DNA of 64,000 nt, taken from NCBI GenBank assembly GCA_030141605.1, contig JAQGDQ010000775.1, forward strand, positions 6,095-70,094. The letters run 5' to 3'. The notes below the pieces were generated by a model that did no database searches, had not been told where the DNA came from, and saw only the letters and a list, made by a program, of their open reading frames with translations. The stretch is from Tubiluchus corallicola (Eukaryota > Priapulida > Priapulimorpha > Priapulimorphida > Tubiluchidae). Shown here in pieces: positions 1-11,801 of the stretch (positions are counted from its first letter, which is position 1; each line of letters starts with the position of its first letter). The translations under genes and the position numbers were made by a program.

Positions 1-690
1 ACCGTCTGACTACTGTATCCCGTCTAATTGCTGAATCCTAGTGTAACACATTCCACGACCGTTTTTCAATAAGAACAATCAAAACCGAAACCGAGCAAAT
101 CACGCATTCAATTCTCAATGAGCTAATCTTTACCGTGATGCCCTCACTGCTTAACTGGTATAAACTGCGCAAAAGTACTTTATGCTGAACGCTGTTTGTC
201 GATGTAACCAAATAGTCAAACAAGTGTTGAACAATCGTTCTTCCTTGGGCAATTCGGCAAGTTTCATCTGTAGTAAGGCAATTTCGCCACCAGAGGCGCA
301 GGTGCAGGTACATGCTCAATGGCGGCCTAGCCAAATGTTCGTTTTGTATACAATTTTATCCGAACTTTTGCCAAGGATTCTTAAACATGAAATTTTCGTG
401 AAGAATGAGGTACGTATTTCTATTCACCATATAATCTCGAGTTATTTAAGCTCAATTTAATTTTGCTGATATTCCCCCTTTAAGTATGGCTTTAAAAACT
501 TCGCATGTTATTAGCACCGAATACCATTGTTTAGGCCCAGACTTAAAAAGATATACCTGTAATTTTGCTTGGCATACGGTTAGTCTTTTGATGGAGCATA
601 ATGCAAAAATTATTCAGGGTAAAACTGACTGCTTGTTGAACCAAGGAAATATGTCCTGTGGGGGGAGTTTGTTGAAAAATTGAAACAAAA
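1..690. other. Unassigned leading segment
   Basis: Short open frames occur on both strands here, including a 98-codon minus frame at 38-334 and a 65-codon plus frame at 486-683. None shows a domain I recognise. The segment leads into a LINE fragment, so it may be the decayed upstream part of that element, but this is inference. Confidence 0.3.
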
Positions 691-699
691 ATACTGATA

Positions 700-1390
700 C
701 GACCTACAGTACAGCTGGTGCGTCATCAAATACTACTTTTGTTAAAAATCACACGAATAGTAGAAATTGTAGGTTGGCAAACGACCCTGCTACAAATGAA
801 ATGGAAGTAAAGACGTTTAAGTGTTATAGCTGATACAGTATTTGAGGCATATAAGAGAGAATGTACAGTTGAACTTTTAAACGTTTGGCAAACTGCTAGA
901 TCAAAAGTTTTAACAGCTTATAATGTATTAGAAAAGCAAAAAGAGCATGATAAATGGCATGAATTAGTACAAGATAATAATGCTAAGGAAATATGGAGGA
1001 AGATAAACTCGAAAGGAAACTTGAAAGCAAATTACTCGATTTATAAAACAGATGTTGAGGCAAATGTCTTAACACGGTCATTTTAAAGTAAATCCACTCT
1101 CCCTATTACAAACTCGATTTATGGTGATATACGATCGAATGTATATGTCCCAGTTTTAGATGATGAAATTTCGCAAAATGAGGTACTTGAGGCTCCTAAG
1201 TTGTTAAATGTAAACAAAAGCTCTAGTGATGGCTCTTGTACTGACCTGATAGAAAGGCCTAAAGTCTTGCAAATGACCCTGTATTATTTATTGCTTTTAC
1301 TAAACATGATTTTTTGTCTGCAGCTTATCCAGTAGCTTGGTGTAGAACTGTTATAAAGACATTGTGTTTTGGATATAAGCACGTGGTGCC
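700..1390 (+). pseudogene. LINE fragment, endonuclease-RT linker and RT start
   Basis: A plus-strand frame across about 860-1270 reads as the basic linker between the endonuclease and reverse transcriptase domains of a non-LTR element. It contains LVQDNNAKEIWRKINSKG, then an LDDEISQNEVLEA block followed by NKSSSDG, which resembles the usual NKS.GPDGI motif at the start of the RT domain. The reading then continues in another frame with AAYPVAWCRTVIKTL, the usual next RT block. An in-frame stop near 1083 and the frame change show it is dead. It may belong to the same family as the minus-strand RT fragment at 2.3-3.3 kb. Confidence 0.6.
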
Positions 1391-1732
1391 TCCTGGTGTT
1401 TGTTTTTCCTAGTTTAGACAGGTGAGCTAGTACAGAAAATAGGCCATTGGCCTCATTTCACAGTTAGGATATGAAAGTAGTGAGTCACCGGTATGCGGCA
1501 AAGATGTAGGTTTCATTTCTTTACATTTCGTCATGTCATATTATTATTAATTATCATTATACCAGTTACTTAATGTTTTGACGTTGGTTTAGCAGAAAGA
1601 ATTTTTAATTTTTCTTCAGATAAAACGAAGTCGAACGCATGTCGCGTACAGTTTTATATCTTAGTCCGTGTGCCTAGACGAGACGGCCATATTGCTTTCG
1701 AGAACAGAACACCTGGAAAAGGCTAGTACAGC
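1391..1732. other. Gene-free interval before SAP ORF
   Basis: No coding sequence is seen. The last 60 bases precede an ATG in good context (ACAGCATGG) and could be the leader of the SAP-domain ORF. Nothing else is recognised. Confidence 0.3.
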
Positions 1733-1924
1733 ATGGCTTCCGGGCAAGGGCAAGATTTGTTGGCACTAAATGAAGAACAGCTTCAGCAAAAAACCGTACA
1801 AGAGTTAAGAAAGTTGCTACGGGATAAGGGATTACAAGTCGCTGGAAGTAAAGCAGAATTAGTCCAACGAGTACTGGACAGCGAGATTACTGCAGAGGCA
1901 AACCACGCCTACTTCAAAGAGTGA
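1733..1924 (+). CDS. SAP-domain ORF, N-terminal part
   Basis: This 63-codon ORF begins at an ATG in good initiation context and encodes a SAP domain, a short helix-loop-helix DNA-binding module, at about residues 14-49. The diagnostic pattern is TVQELRKLLRDKGL, then GSK, then AELVQRVL. The frame ends in TGA, passes further stops, and reopens in the same frame at 1964 with a charged helical segment. It could be a host exon, or the start of the Gag-like ORF of a retroelement; SAP domains occur in both. The region is cut off at about 2296 by a minus-strand LINE, so the rest of the gene is missing. Confidence 0.55.
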   Translation: MASGQGQDLLALNEEQLQQKTVQELRKLLRDKGLQVAGSKAELVQRVLDSEITAEANHAYFKE

Positions 1925-1963
1925 GAGTGTTAAAACGGCTCGTGACCAATCAGGCGAGGGGGA

Positions 1964-2296
1964 GTGACGCAAAAGGGCAAAACCACGTACAGCAGTGTGA
2001 AAACTTCTGCAACAAACTTAAGCAGACTTGATTTGCATGCCTTGAAAATTAAAGAACAGAAACTAAAATTACAAGCCATGGAAATCAAACATTTGCGCAT
2101 GCAAAAGGCTAGTCAGGGGTCTGCTAGTTCAGATGTGGTTTCGTCTGTAGCCAAAGAAATATCAAGTGCAGAAAAGGTCAATGAGTGGGTTGAAAAGTCA
2201 CACAAAGTTGTCACAGAAGTCTCGTCACCTGAAGGGCTCATCAAACCCGAAGCTTACCTTACTATGGCTACCAATTTATTGTATATTCTCAGCTAA
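1964..2296 (+). pseudogene. Helical continuation of the SAP ORF, truncated
   Basis: This open frame is in the same reading frame as the SAP ORF just upstream and has no ATG at its start (it opens at GTG). It encodes a lysine- and glutamine-rich segment likely to form a long helix (KIKEQKLKLQAMEIKHLRM), then a serine-rich stretch. It ends where minus-strand LINE sequence begins at about 2297. The likely reading is a second part of the same protein, separated by decay or a removed intron. I recognise no catalytic domain. Confidence 0.4.
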
Positions 2297-2299
2297 CCC

Positions 2300-3345
2300 G
2301 AAGTAATAAAACTACATTAGATTTTGTAAATAATGTTTTTCATCTACTGGAGGCATTCCACAAATACATTCAATATCAGGTTTCCTGTGATTGCACCCAC
2401 CCGCAGCAGTTTTCATTACGTCATACAATAAATCATCAAAATCAGCGTGTTTTCTGTTCATCCAGCTCGGCGCACCATAAAATATACTTGGCATCACAAT
2501 AGATTGGAATAATCTAATAATGGTTGTCATTCTTGAACTTTTATTTTTAGAAATTACGTTCTTGAGTTCAGCCCATTTCTTCCAAGCACTTTGCCTGGTT
2601 CTAGAGGTATGGCTATTGAAATTCTTATGTTTATCGACAGTTACTCCAAGCACTTTCATGTTGTTAACATAATTAATCTCTTTGTTACCAAAACGTAATT
2701 TTGGCATGCTGGAATTTTGATTATTTTCAAAAGCAATAACTTCTGTTTTGTTTAAATTTCAGTTCATCATCTGCCTCCACTTAGAACACCAGGCATGAAG
2801 TTTATCACATGTCAACCGAGCCAATTCGTAGCATTCATTATTTTCGTTTGCGTACAAATAAACTGTGCCGTCATTAGTAAATTTAAACTTCAAAATGTAT
2901 CTGTTTTGGTCAATTTCACTAAACATATCTGATACATACAGGATAAACAATAGCGGTGACAGGACAGATCCCTGCGGTACACCTATGTGACACAACATTT
3001 CTGACAAACAATGTTCTATTCGTATTTTAATACGCCTGCTTTTCAGAAATGTGCAGATCAATTTCAAAAGCCTGCCTGCTACCCCTGCTTGGGCTAACTT
3101 AAATATTAAACCATTTACCCAAATGCCATCGAAGGCCTTTGTGAAGTCACAGAAGACTGCAATTCCAGGACAGTTTTGAAGCCTGTTTCTTTCAATAGCG
3201 GAAACTAGTCTAAGCAGATAGCGACTTGTGCTATGCAAGTGTTGAAATCCTTCCTGCTCTTGATCTATAGTGTTATTGTCATTTAACCAGGTTCTCAATC
3301 TGATCTCTATGAGCTTCTACTGTTTTGCCATAATAGAACGCAATC
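2300..3345 (-). pseudogene. LINE reverse transcriptase fragment
   Basis: The minus strand encodes a non-LTR reverse transcriptase. Motifs in order are DNNTIDQEQEGF, the catalytic block DFTKAFDGIW, GVPQGSVLSPLLF, and a degenerate FTNDGT where FADDT is expected. The frame runs from 3298 to a single TGA at 2759-2761 and continues in the same frame from 2707 to 2312 (KVLGVTVDKHKNF and the C-terminal domain), so one nonsense codon separates the two parts. The F.DD site has lost an aspartate. Upstream (higher coordinates) it runs into a GA-rich microsatellite, so the endonuclease is absent. The same family supplies the 3' LINE ends at 20.4-21.8 and 63.1-64 kb. Confidence 0.8.
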
Positions 3346-3354
3346 GTAATTGGC

Positions 3355-3360
3355 CAAGAG

Positions 3361-3411
<51 letters not shown>

Positions 3412-3430
3412 AAGAAAAAGAGGGAAGAGC

Positions 3431-3461
<31 letters not shown>

Positions 3462-3541
3462 ACGAGAGAGAGAGGAAGAGAGAGAGAGAGAGAGGAAGAG
3501 AGAGAAAGCGAGAGAGAGTGAAAGAGAGAGCGAGTCCTTGA
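3355..3541 (+). repeat. (GA)n-rich microsatellite
   Basis: Imperfect GA/GAAA repeat of about 185 bp. It generates long open frames of arginine/glutamate on one strand and serine/leucine on the other, which are not genes. It abuts the 5' truncation of the LINE fragment. Confidence 0.95.
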
Positions 3542-3589
3542 GTGCGGGATTGGGGTAATGACATTTAAGGATTAAGATCACGATTGTTA

Positions 3590-3900
3590 TCAGTGTTTGG
3601 ATTCTGTAAGTTGAAGAGACTCTAATCCCTCAAAGCTATTAGCGACACAGGGCGCTTATATTTTTCTACCTGGATGATCACACTGTAAAGCTAATTTTCT
3701 ACATGATAGGAATTTGCAAACACTCCGCGTGGGAAAAGCTAATCCGAGTTTAAAACTGATTTTCTTTGTGATACGTGGCTTTAGTTTCGAAAATAGGCGC
3801 CTGATGTTATTACACTAATCCGTTGTTTTCGGAATCTTCTTTAAAGGAAAGCGACCTGGGAGCAGATAAAATGCGCTCTCACATTTAGACTTAAAAGAGC
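3590..3900 (+). repeat. Decayed partial copy of composite repeat C
   Basis: Scattered blocks match the composite repeat seen at 7.1-8.1 kb: the CAAAGCTATTAG block, CACTCCGCGTGGGAAAAGCTAA, TTTCGAAAATAGGCGCC, and the AAAGCGACCTGGGAGCAGA block, in the same order. It is more diverged than the other copies. Confidence 0.55.
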
Positions 3901-5540
3901 AATTTGGGTTTTACTTTTAAAAGAGGAAACGTCATCTTCTCCCCGAATATATCCTGTATTGAAACAATAGTAATAATATTTACAAGGAAATATAAAACAT
4001 ACCGTATAGAATAAAACTTTCACAGATAAAAAACCAATTTATTATACAAACATTGTGTTTTAGCTGTTCTACATGGTTTTTGAGATTACCAGTAATCAAA
4101 TAATAAATGTAAACGACAGATCTAAACTTTAAAACATTCTAAGTGACAAAATAATATATAAAAAACCTTGTTATATATATAAAATATACTACTACAACCA
4201 TAAATTATAAACGAAACTCTCAATTTTTTATTTTAAAAATCAATTTGTTAACCTTAAAGGAAGACCGGACGATTGTTTAGACTCAATCTCATTTTAATTT
4301 GCTGTCCAAAATATATATTTTCTTGCCTATCAACGTTAACTATTGTTCCTTATGTTCCTTATATTTTCCTAATAATTATTTTAGAAAGTTAATTAACGGC
4401 AACTGAACACAGCTATTGCTTACATCAGAAACTAACCACAGTTTGTGCAATGGCTGGCATCTTCCCTTGCAGCACATCAAGCACATTTGCGTAAGTGTTA
4501 CAATACTGTTTAAATGCATGATGTCACGAAAAATGGGCTCTACATTATATGACGTCAGAAACTAACATTTTAGTTCATGATCATGCTTATCACGGTACGA
4601 ATGTGACAAAGAGGCGCCGCTGCCAATCTTAGTAGATTCACAGAGCCGCGCGTAGCTTTGAATGTTTAACGAAATTTGCGTATCCGAGGTTATTATTATT
4701 TAATTTAAGCTTTGATTGACAAAATTGGCTTAAATTAACTGATTTTATACGGGCCTAGATGATAACGCCAATCAATCAATATTGTTAAATGCACATAGGC
4801 TCAGCTTCATAGAATCTCTGCATGTAATAATGCATACATCATACATGTACGTGAGTATGTGCCAAAGGGTGTTTCAAGACGTTACGACGTCCTAGGCTGG
4901 CAGTTCAGACCTACTCATCTCTACTACTGTATTGATTATTTATATATGAAACTGCATGCAATTACTTGTGTGCGTGCGTGCGTGTACGCATTATTTATAT
5001 ACAAACCTACAAATTAACATGAGCAATTGCAGTGTAATTAATCTATAACATATAGATTAATTGCAGGGCACGTAATGGGTGCAATTTTTAATGTGCCAAA
5101 TCCGCCACATCGTATTGGAGTAAAACGGCCAAGAAACAAATGGCAGAACCTTCAACAAACGAAAAAGGAAAATCTCTGTCCCTCCTTTCTGTCTCTCTCT
5201 ATCCCTCTTTCTTTCTTTCTCTCTCCCTTCCCCTTCTTCTCTCTATGAGAGGGAGGCAGAGAAAAATCAATAAATCAATAAAAATGCATTAGTTTTTTAC
5301 ATAGTAGGCAGCCCATCACGCAGTCAGCCAGCTTCTTTCCTCAGGAAGAACAATAAAATTTTACTTACAAGAAAATTGAAGAAGTATTTGCAAGTACATA
5401 ATTCACACTTGTTGCTACAAGTGCTTTCGTTTTCGTGAAATGTTTTTAGTTTTTTAAACCAATAATTGATTTGAGATATTCTTGTTTTATTAAAAACGCA
5501 AAAGTGATTTTGGCTCATTAGAATTGCGCGCATTCCGACA
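3901..5540. other. Gene-free A+T-rich interval
   Basis: No supported gene is seen. It contains a pyrimidine-rich stretch at about 5175-5245 and a short GTGCGTGCGTGCGTG tract near 4970. A short open frame at 5324-5533 (minus) shows no recognisable domain. Confidence 0.4.
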
Positions 5541-5549
5541 CTATTGGTG

Positions 5550-5645
5550 GACTTAATAAATAAAATTACAGTCTATGCGCGGCTGAAAAGTTTTTAATCA
5601 TCCGCCGTTTGATGCCGCCAGCGTAGCTGCTTAGCGCAAAAGCGA
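5550..5645 (+). repeat. Short repeat shared with the integrase locus
   Basis: The block starting CTTAATAAATAAAATTACAG and running through CATCCGCCGTTTG, then GCCGCCAGC, recurs at 11592-11690 directly upstream of the Polinton integrase remnant. It lies just before the minisatellite below and marks two related loci. Confidence 0.75.
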
Positions 5646-5652
5646 GAACAGG

Positions 5653-5857
5653 GCACACTGCGCATGATCACGGCAATTCCACACAGCGCGCTTTGCTACA
5701 CGCTATGATGGCGTCACAGAGCACACTGCGCATGATCACGGCAATTCCACACAGCGCGTTTTGTCTACACACTTTGATGGCGTCATAGAGCACTCTGCGC
5801 ATGATCACTGTAATTCCACACAGCGCGTTTTGTCTACACACTTTGATGGCGTCATGG
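5653..5857 (+). repeat. Minisatellite, three units of about 68 bp
   Basis: Three tandem units begin at 5653, 5721 and 5790 with GCAC(A/T)CTGCGCATGATCAC, continue with AATTCCACACAGCGCG and end with GATGGCGTCA. The second and third units share a TTTGTCTACACAC block that differs in the first. A single related motif GCACACTGCGCATG occurs at 11738 beside the integrase remnant. Confidence 0.9.
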
Positions 5858-6204
5858 TTTATGGGGAATTCTTTTGCGCGAATTTGCGCAAAACTTTGCT
5901 ATGCAAATAACAGTTCGTGTTTTTGCGCAAGAGATCTCAAATGTTTACAACTAATGATTTCAATAAACTAAATTTAATTAGATTCTGCGTAAACTGAATG
6001 CAACTCTGACTGTGAAGTAATACGCATAAATTTATTTATTTATTTTCGAAAGTTTATTTCAGTACGGAAAAAATGTCATATAAAAGTAAAAAATTACCCT
6101 AAAAACTAAGAAATATTACGCGCCAGGCGCAGTTAAATGAGCTACGAAAATACGCAAAAAATAAAAAAATAAGAAATATAAAACACAAAGAATCAGTTAT
6201 GTTA

Positions 6205-6665
6205 TTATACTAGTGAAAGCTTGTGTCTTGTCTTGTAGTGAATATAATTGCAGTAGCAATTACTAGCAATGCCTTTAAATTATAAAACGCTGCAGCAAAA
6301 AATGGGAAATACGAGCCTGTATTGACTTCCAAGACTTTTTTCCGCCGTATATGCACTGTAACATTCTCTATACACATTTCAATCATATTTGTTTTTACAT
6401 TATTTCCATAGTTCTAATTTTTTTGTTTTATCTGCTTTTAATATTCAGTTTTATATGTGGAAATAAATAGATTTATAAATCATCCATTTTTGAAGCTTTT
6501 GTCAAACGTTTATTAACTTTTACAAAAAAACTTGTAAAAAAACATGCTGTAATAATACAGAATAAATGTTAGCTGATTAGAGTTTCTTTTTGCACTCAAC
6601 AGATAGCAGCACTAAGCTTGTAATGAGAACAGCTTAATAGTCGCGCCATTTTGCCCTGTATTATT
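6205..6665 (+). repeat. Direct repeat D, copy 1
   Basis: About 460 bp starting GTGAAAGCTTGTGTCTTGTC and running past AAACGCTGCAG and GGAAATAAATAGATTTATAA to the CACTCAACAGAT block. A clear second copy lies at 8283-8735 in the same orientation about 2.08 kb downstream. Between them sits a copy of composite repeat C. No ORF is present. Confidence 0.9.
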
Positions 6666-7079
6666 TATATGTGGATGAAAATAACGTTATCAAAAACTCA
6701 TTAGGTAATTAACTATAATAACCCATTTGCATTTCTGGCTATTTGGTTGACTGAGTAACTGCTCAATTCAATTGAAACACGCACACACACACACGCATGC
6801 ACGAACGCGCGCACACACAAACGAGCGAATGAACACGTGCACACACGCATATACTATTTGCGATGACTAATGTATACCGCTATACCGCAATGTTGGCTTT
6901 GACATATCTACGAAGGCTGCGCTATTTCGGAGTTTTTTTTCCCCGCGAGAGGCGCAAAGAGCGCTTCATGACTTTTCCCGCAGGGCACAAATAAGTTAAT
7001 TACTCATTAATTAAGCAACGCAGCTTTCTGCCGAATTACTGTCGGGTAAGTCAGTTGTAAACCATGTCCAACTTGATTT

Positions 7080-7080
<1 letters not shown>
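6666..7080. other. Gene-free interval with CA-rich tract
   Basis: No gene is seen. A CA-rich microsatellite-like tract with interruptions lies at about 6777-6850. Confidence 0.5.
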
Positions 7081-8090
<1,010 letters not shown>

Positions 8091-8282
8091 AAATTGACAG
8101 GAATCAAAACTTACGAATTCGACAGTGACGTAACAGTACTTAAAAGTGTTTCATATTATTTTCCACACATGTTGTGCTATTGTAGAATTGTTCACTAGAA
8201 TGGCTCGATTTGTGCAATTCTTGCAGTGGTTAATATTTGCAATAATTCTTCACTCTCATCCTTAATAAGATGATGTAGTTGC

Positions 8283-8735
8283 TGTATTATTATAAGTAGT
8301 GAAAGCTTGTGTCTTATCTTGTAGTGAATATAATTGCAGTAGCAATTACTAGCAATGCCTTTAAATTATAAAACGCTGCAGGAGAAATGGGAAATACGAG
8401 CCTGTATTGACCTCCAAGAATTTTTTCCGCCGCATTTGCAATGTAACATTCTCTATACACATTTCAATCATATTTGTTTTTACCTCTTTAGTTCTAATTT
8501 TTAGTATTATTATCTGCTTTTAACATGCAGTTTCGCATGTGGAAATAAACAGATTTATCAATCATCAATTTTTCAAGCTTTTACTAAAGCTTATTAATTT
8601 TTACAAAAAAACTCTGAAACATGCGCTGTTATAATACAGAATAAATGCTAGCTGTTAGAGTTTCTTTTTGCACTCAACAGATGGCAGCACTAAGCTAATA
8701 ATCAGAATAGCTCAATAGACGCGCTGCTGTTTTGC
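8283..8735 (+). repeat. Direct repeat D, copy 2
   Basis: Second copy of the 6205-6665 repeat, same orientation, with small indels. Both copies include AGCAATTACTAGCAATGCC and the GTTTCTTTTTGCACTCAACAG block. Confidence 0.9.
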
Positions 8736-9009
8736 CATCCCCACGTGTTTGATCGACGTGCATCATCGAGTTCAGTTCACTGCAAGCAGCAATCAGGTAA
8801 ATACAAACGCACGACCAGAGACACTGAAAAAATCCAAATTCATTTCAATTCACACATTCATTTCAGACTTAAAATACATAAAGATATAATGGAAAAAAAA
8901 TGAAATAAAATACATATATATAATATATAATAATATATAAAATACAAACGTTTAAATGCATAAAATATAGTAATATTATTATTAGATGCTGATTTTAGAT
9001 TATATTACC

Positions 9010-9047
<38 letters not shown>

Positions 9048-9850
9048 TATATACTGTTCACTATATATGTAAATTATACTACATATTTTACATATTTCAA
9101 CTGTTCTCACTAGTAGCTTTGTGATGCTATCTGTTTGGATTTTTTATACGTGTTGTATAATTCCAGATTATAAAAAAATAAACCTAGTGCAGTACAACAA
9201 TTGCATGTAGTCCTGTAGTCCTTATTGATTATTTTTGAAATTATTGATCTATAATGGATTATAATGTTTGTTTCTTATAATAAATAGTAATAATGCTCTC
9301 TATTTCTCTGCACATATATTAATGAAGGTTCTATTGCATTTTTCATTTTCTCCTATTATCTCTTTTTCTGTCCTAATTTGTTCCATTTTCGTTTTTCCAG
9401 AATGACGGTTCATGTTGATTACACACGTGAGAATAGAAAAATTCTGCGACCTTAATGGTAGCTCGGAGCTGTAATTGTGGTTCGCTGTAAAATAAGAAAT
9501 AAATTTTGCATAAAACTAATTTTAAAAAATTATTATTTTCTTTGTTCTTCTTTTACAGTATTTTTCTTACTTCTTTTTTCAATTTGAAATACTTTTCCTT
9601 TCGTATAAAAAAATTGTGAAGTGATTTTTTGCCAGAATTTTCTTTCATTGTTACTGATGATTGCAAAAAAATGTTAGTTCACAAATAATGTTGAAATTAA
9701 GACTATATAAAATTATTTATTTACACGTGTTTGTTCAACTAGTTTGGCAGCTTTGATAATTATAGGTGTTTAACATCTTCAATGACAAGTGTGAACAGGT
9801 CAGGGTACCAACACGATCTGCTTGGCAGCTTGCCAGCTACAAATTCGTTA
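8736..9850. other. Gene-free A+T-rich interval
   Basis: No coding sequence is seen. A simple (AT)n tract lies at about 9015-9043 in a region of homopolymer-rich, unassigned sequence. Confidence 0.5.
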
Positions 9851-9859
9851 AAGGAAAAC

Positions 9860-10140
9860 CGTTCCTAAACTATTGTAGTCCAAAACAATCTGCTCTTTAA
9901 ATATTGAATGCGAACATAGTATTTTATAAAGAACAACTTACGTGAAAGAATTATTATCACACAAAGACAATTTCATATTAGTGCCAATAGTTATTCGTTG
10001 TTACATGCATTTTGGCTTTCGATAGTTAGACAGACGTTAGCGCATGCATTTCGGAAACGCCTTGCATGAAAACAGGTGCTGTACCTCTCAGTTCAGACTT
10101 GTTAGTTTCTGAAGGTAATACACACGTTCCCGAGCTTATG
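9860..10140 (+). repeat. Repeat R, uninterrupted copy (empty site)
   Basis: This stretch aligns with both flanks of the Polinton-like element at 32775-36783. Its left part (CCAAAACAATCTGCTCTTTAA, then ATTATTATCACACAAAGACA) matches 32630-32768, and its right part (GCATGCATTTCGG, GTGCTGTACCTCTCAGTTC) matches 36790-36900. The crossover point is at about 10030-10045, with no element between. It is therefore a paralogous unoccupied site. Confidence 0.8.
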
Positions 10141-10247
10141 CGTGAACATGGCTGTAATTTTTTGGAAATTCATTTTGTCTTAAAATTTCTGTCTTACCCA
10201 CTGCGGGTAGTTAATTGGAGACAGATGCACTGAAAAAGTGTGGACTT

Positions 10248-10316
10248 GTCGGGACTTGAACGCTAGACCTGGTATTAGAACTTCTATGCTATGCCAGCCG
10301 ATGTGCTAGTCAACAT
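10248..10316 (-). repeat. tRNA-like segment, copy 1
   Basis: Read on the minus strand it has a tRNA layout: an A-box-like TAGCACATCGGCTGG, a variable anticodon-arm region, and a good B box GTTCAAGTCCC. The acceptor stem is poor, so it is a tRNA-derived repeat rather than a working tRNA. An RNA polymerase III promoter is possible. Confidence 0.5.
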
Positions 10317-10522
10317 GTTAAAGAGGCGCGAGAATTCCTCTTTGCAGTACACAATGCAACAGCACAACCTGTACCCAGGACAGTAGGATGATACTCAGTA
10401 CACTCTTTTACTATGCGTGAACATGGCTGTAATTTTTTGGAAATTCATTTCGTCTTAAAATTTCTGTCTTACCCACTGCGGGTAGTTAGTTGGAGACAGA
10501 TGCACTGAAAAAGTGTGGACTT

Positions 10523-10591
10523 GTCGGGACTTGAACGCTAGACCTGGTATTAGAACTTCTATGCTATGCCAGCCGATGTGCTAGTCAACAT
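10523..10591 (-). repeat. tRNA-like segment, copy 2
   Basis: Copy of the preceding tRNA-like segment in the second unit of the tandem duplication, with the same A-box-like and B-box sequences. Confidence 0.5.
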
Positions 10592-10689
10592 GTTAAAGAG
10601 GCGCGAGAATTCCTCTTTGCAGTACACAATGCAACAGCACCACCTGTACCCAGGACAGTAGGGTGATACTCAGTACACTCTTTTACTTA

Positions 10690-11590
10690 CATAGATGAAA
10701 TGAGTACACTATTCATTGGCACAATACGATTAGTAAAATACATAATAATACATTAGTTTATCACAGTATACAGATTACTTCCATATATGATACACAACAA
10801 AAACTTCTGGTGCAGATTATCCTTTTAATTTACGAAGTATGAATTGCGAATTTATAATTAAAAAGAATCTCTCTCTCAGGCTTTAGGGACGTGGGCATAC
10901 AAAATCTGTGTTAAAGAATTCACATTAGTTGGTTTTTCAAAATCTACTTAGCTGGTATCGTTTTAGTTTCTCTTTGAAAATGGTTAATGATTGTTTGGTA
11001 ATAGATGGGAGGGAGTTCCACAGGTAAACTACTTGTTTGCCTAGCGAATTATTACTTTAGATAATTATCAGCAGGTGTATTCTAATTTGTAACTGACAAG
11101 AAAAGGAGCTTGTTATTTATGAAGGTGATTTTTAGACCATTGATATATTTATATAAAAATACTAAAGAGCGGTCAGTCACTTTGATATTCTAACATGGGT
11201 GCTTTCATTAAAGTTCTTAAAGTTGCTGTATAGTTGTTTTCTCAACAGTTTTCTCAGCTTCCGACGGTCCATTTTAAGAATATTAAGGGTGGTTAAATAT
11301 ATTAATTAAAAAAAAATATTAATAAGAGAAATTAAGCTAGATATGTCAAAAATGAACAGCGAGACGTTTTTCACCAGTCCTGTCTTGGCATCACCAAGCG
11401 ACTTTTCTCCATCCAGCATCATCTCTTTGACTCCTCACCAGAGGGCTTCACGGAGAAATGCTGCACTATAGAACAGTTGGCCACACTACTTCTTTATGCC
11501 ACACATTCATCATTTATCTCATAATATACGATGGCCGAGTGCGTTGATACAAAATTTATGTGTCACGTCCACTTTAGTTATAGAGGTCCT
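10690..11590. other. Gene-free interval
   Basis: No supported gene. I see no strong repeat structure or domain in this 900-bp stretch. Confidence 0.4.
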
Positions 11591-11591
11591 T

Positions 11592-11690
11592 GACTTAATA
11601 AATAAAATTACAGTCTATGAGAGGCTCAAATGTTTTTAAACATCCGCCGTTTGGTGCCGCCAGCATAGCCGCTTACCCCAAAAACGAAAT
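11592..11690 (+). repeat. Short repeat shared with 5550-5645
   Basis: Contains CTTAATAAATAAAATTACAG and the ACATCCGCCGTTTGGTGCCG block, matching 5550-5645. It is immediately upstream of the integrase remnant and may be part of that element's flank. Confidence 0.75.
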
Positions 11691-11801
11691 TCGTAACAAT
11701 AGACTTTCGTTTCTTCCTTTTCGTACAATTCTTTTCGAGCACACTGCGCATGCCGTACCCGCTCCGGAATCACCTCATAAGCGAACCGTGCGAAAGCGCC
11801 T

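Larger units (their letters stand above)
10137..10686 (+). repeat. Near-identical tandem duplication, 275-bp unit
   Basis: Two adjacent copies (10137-10411 and 10412-10686) begin TATGCGTGAACATGG and are almost identical, differing at a few positions. Each contains a tRNA-like segment on the minus strand. High identity implies a recent duplication. Confidence 0.95.

Noticed and set aside
3270-3581. Long Arg/Glu and Ser/Leu open frames
   Set aside because: They are translations of the GA-rich microsatellite on both strands.
4441-4500. Possible small exon before a GTAAGT donor
   Set aside because: An acceptor-like TTGCAG and donor-like GTAAGTG are only 18 bp apart, and no neighbouring exon or domain supports it.
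5653-5857. Three-unit repeat considered as a CRISPR array
   Set aside because: Units are contiguous without unique spacers and the genome is eukaryotic.
9015-9043. AT tract considered as a TATA promoter
   Set aside because: A simple microsatellite with no adjacent gene.
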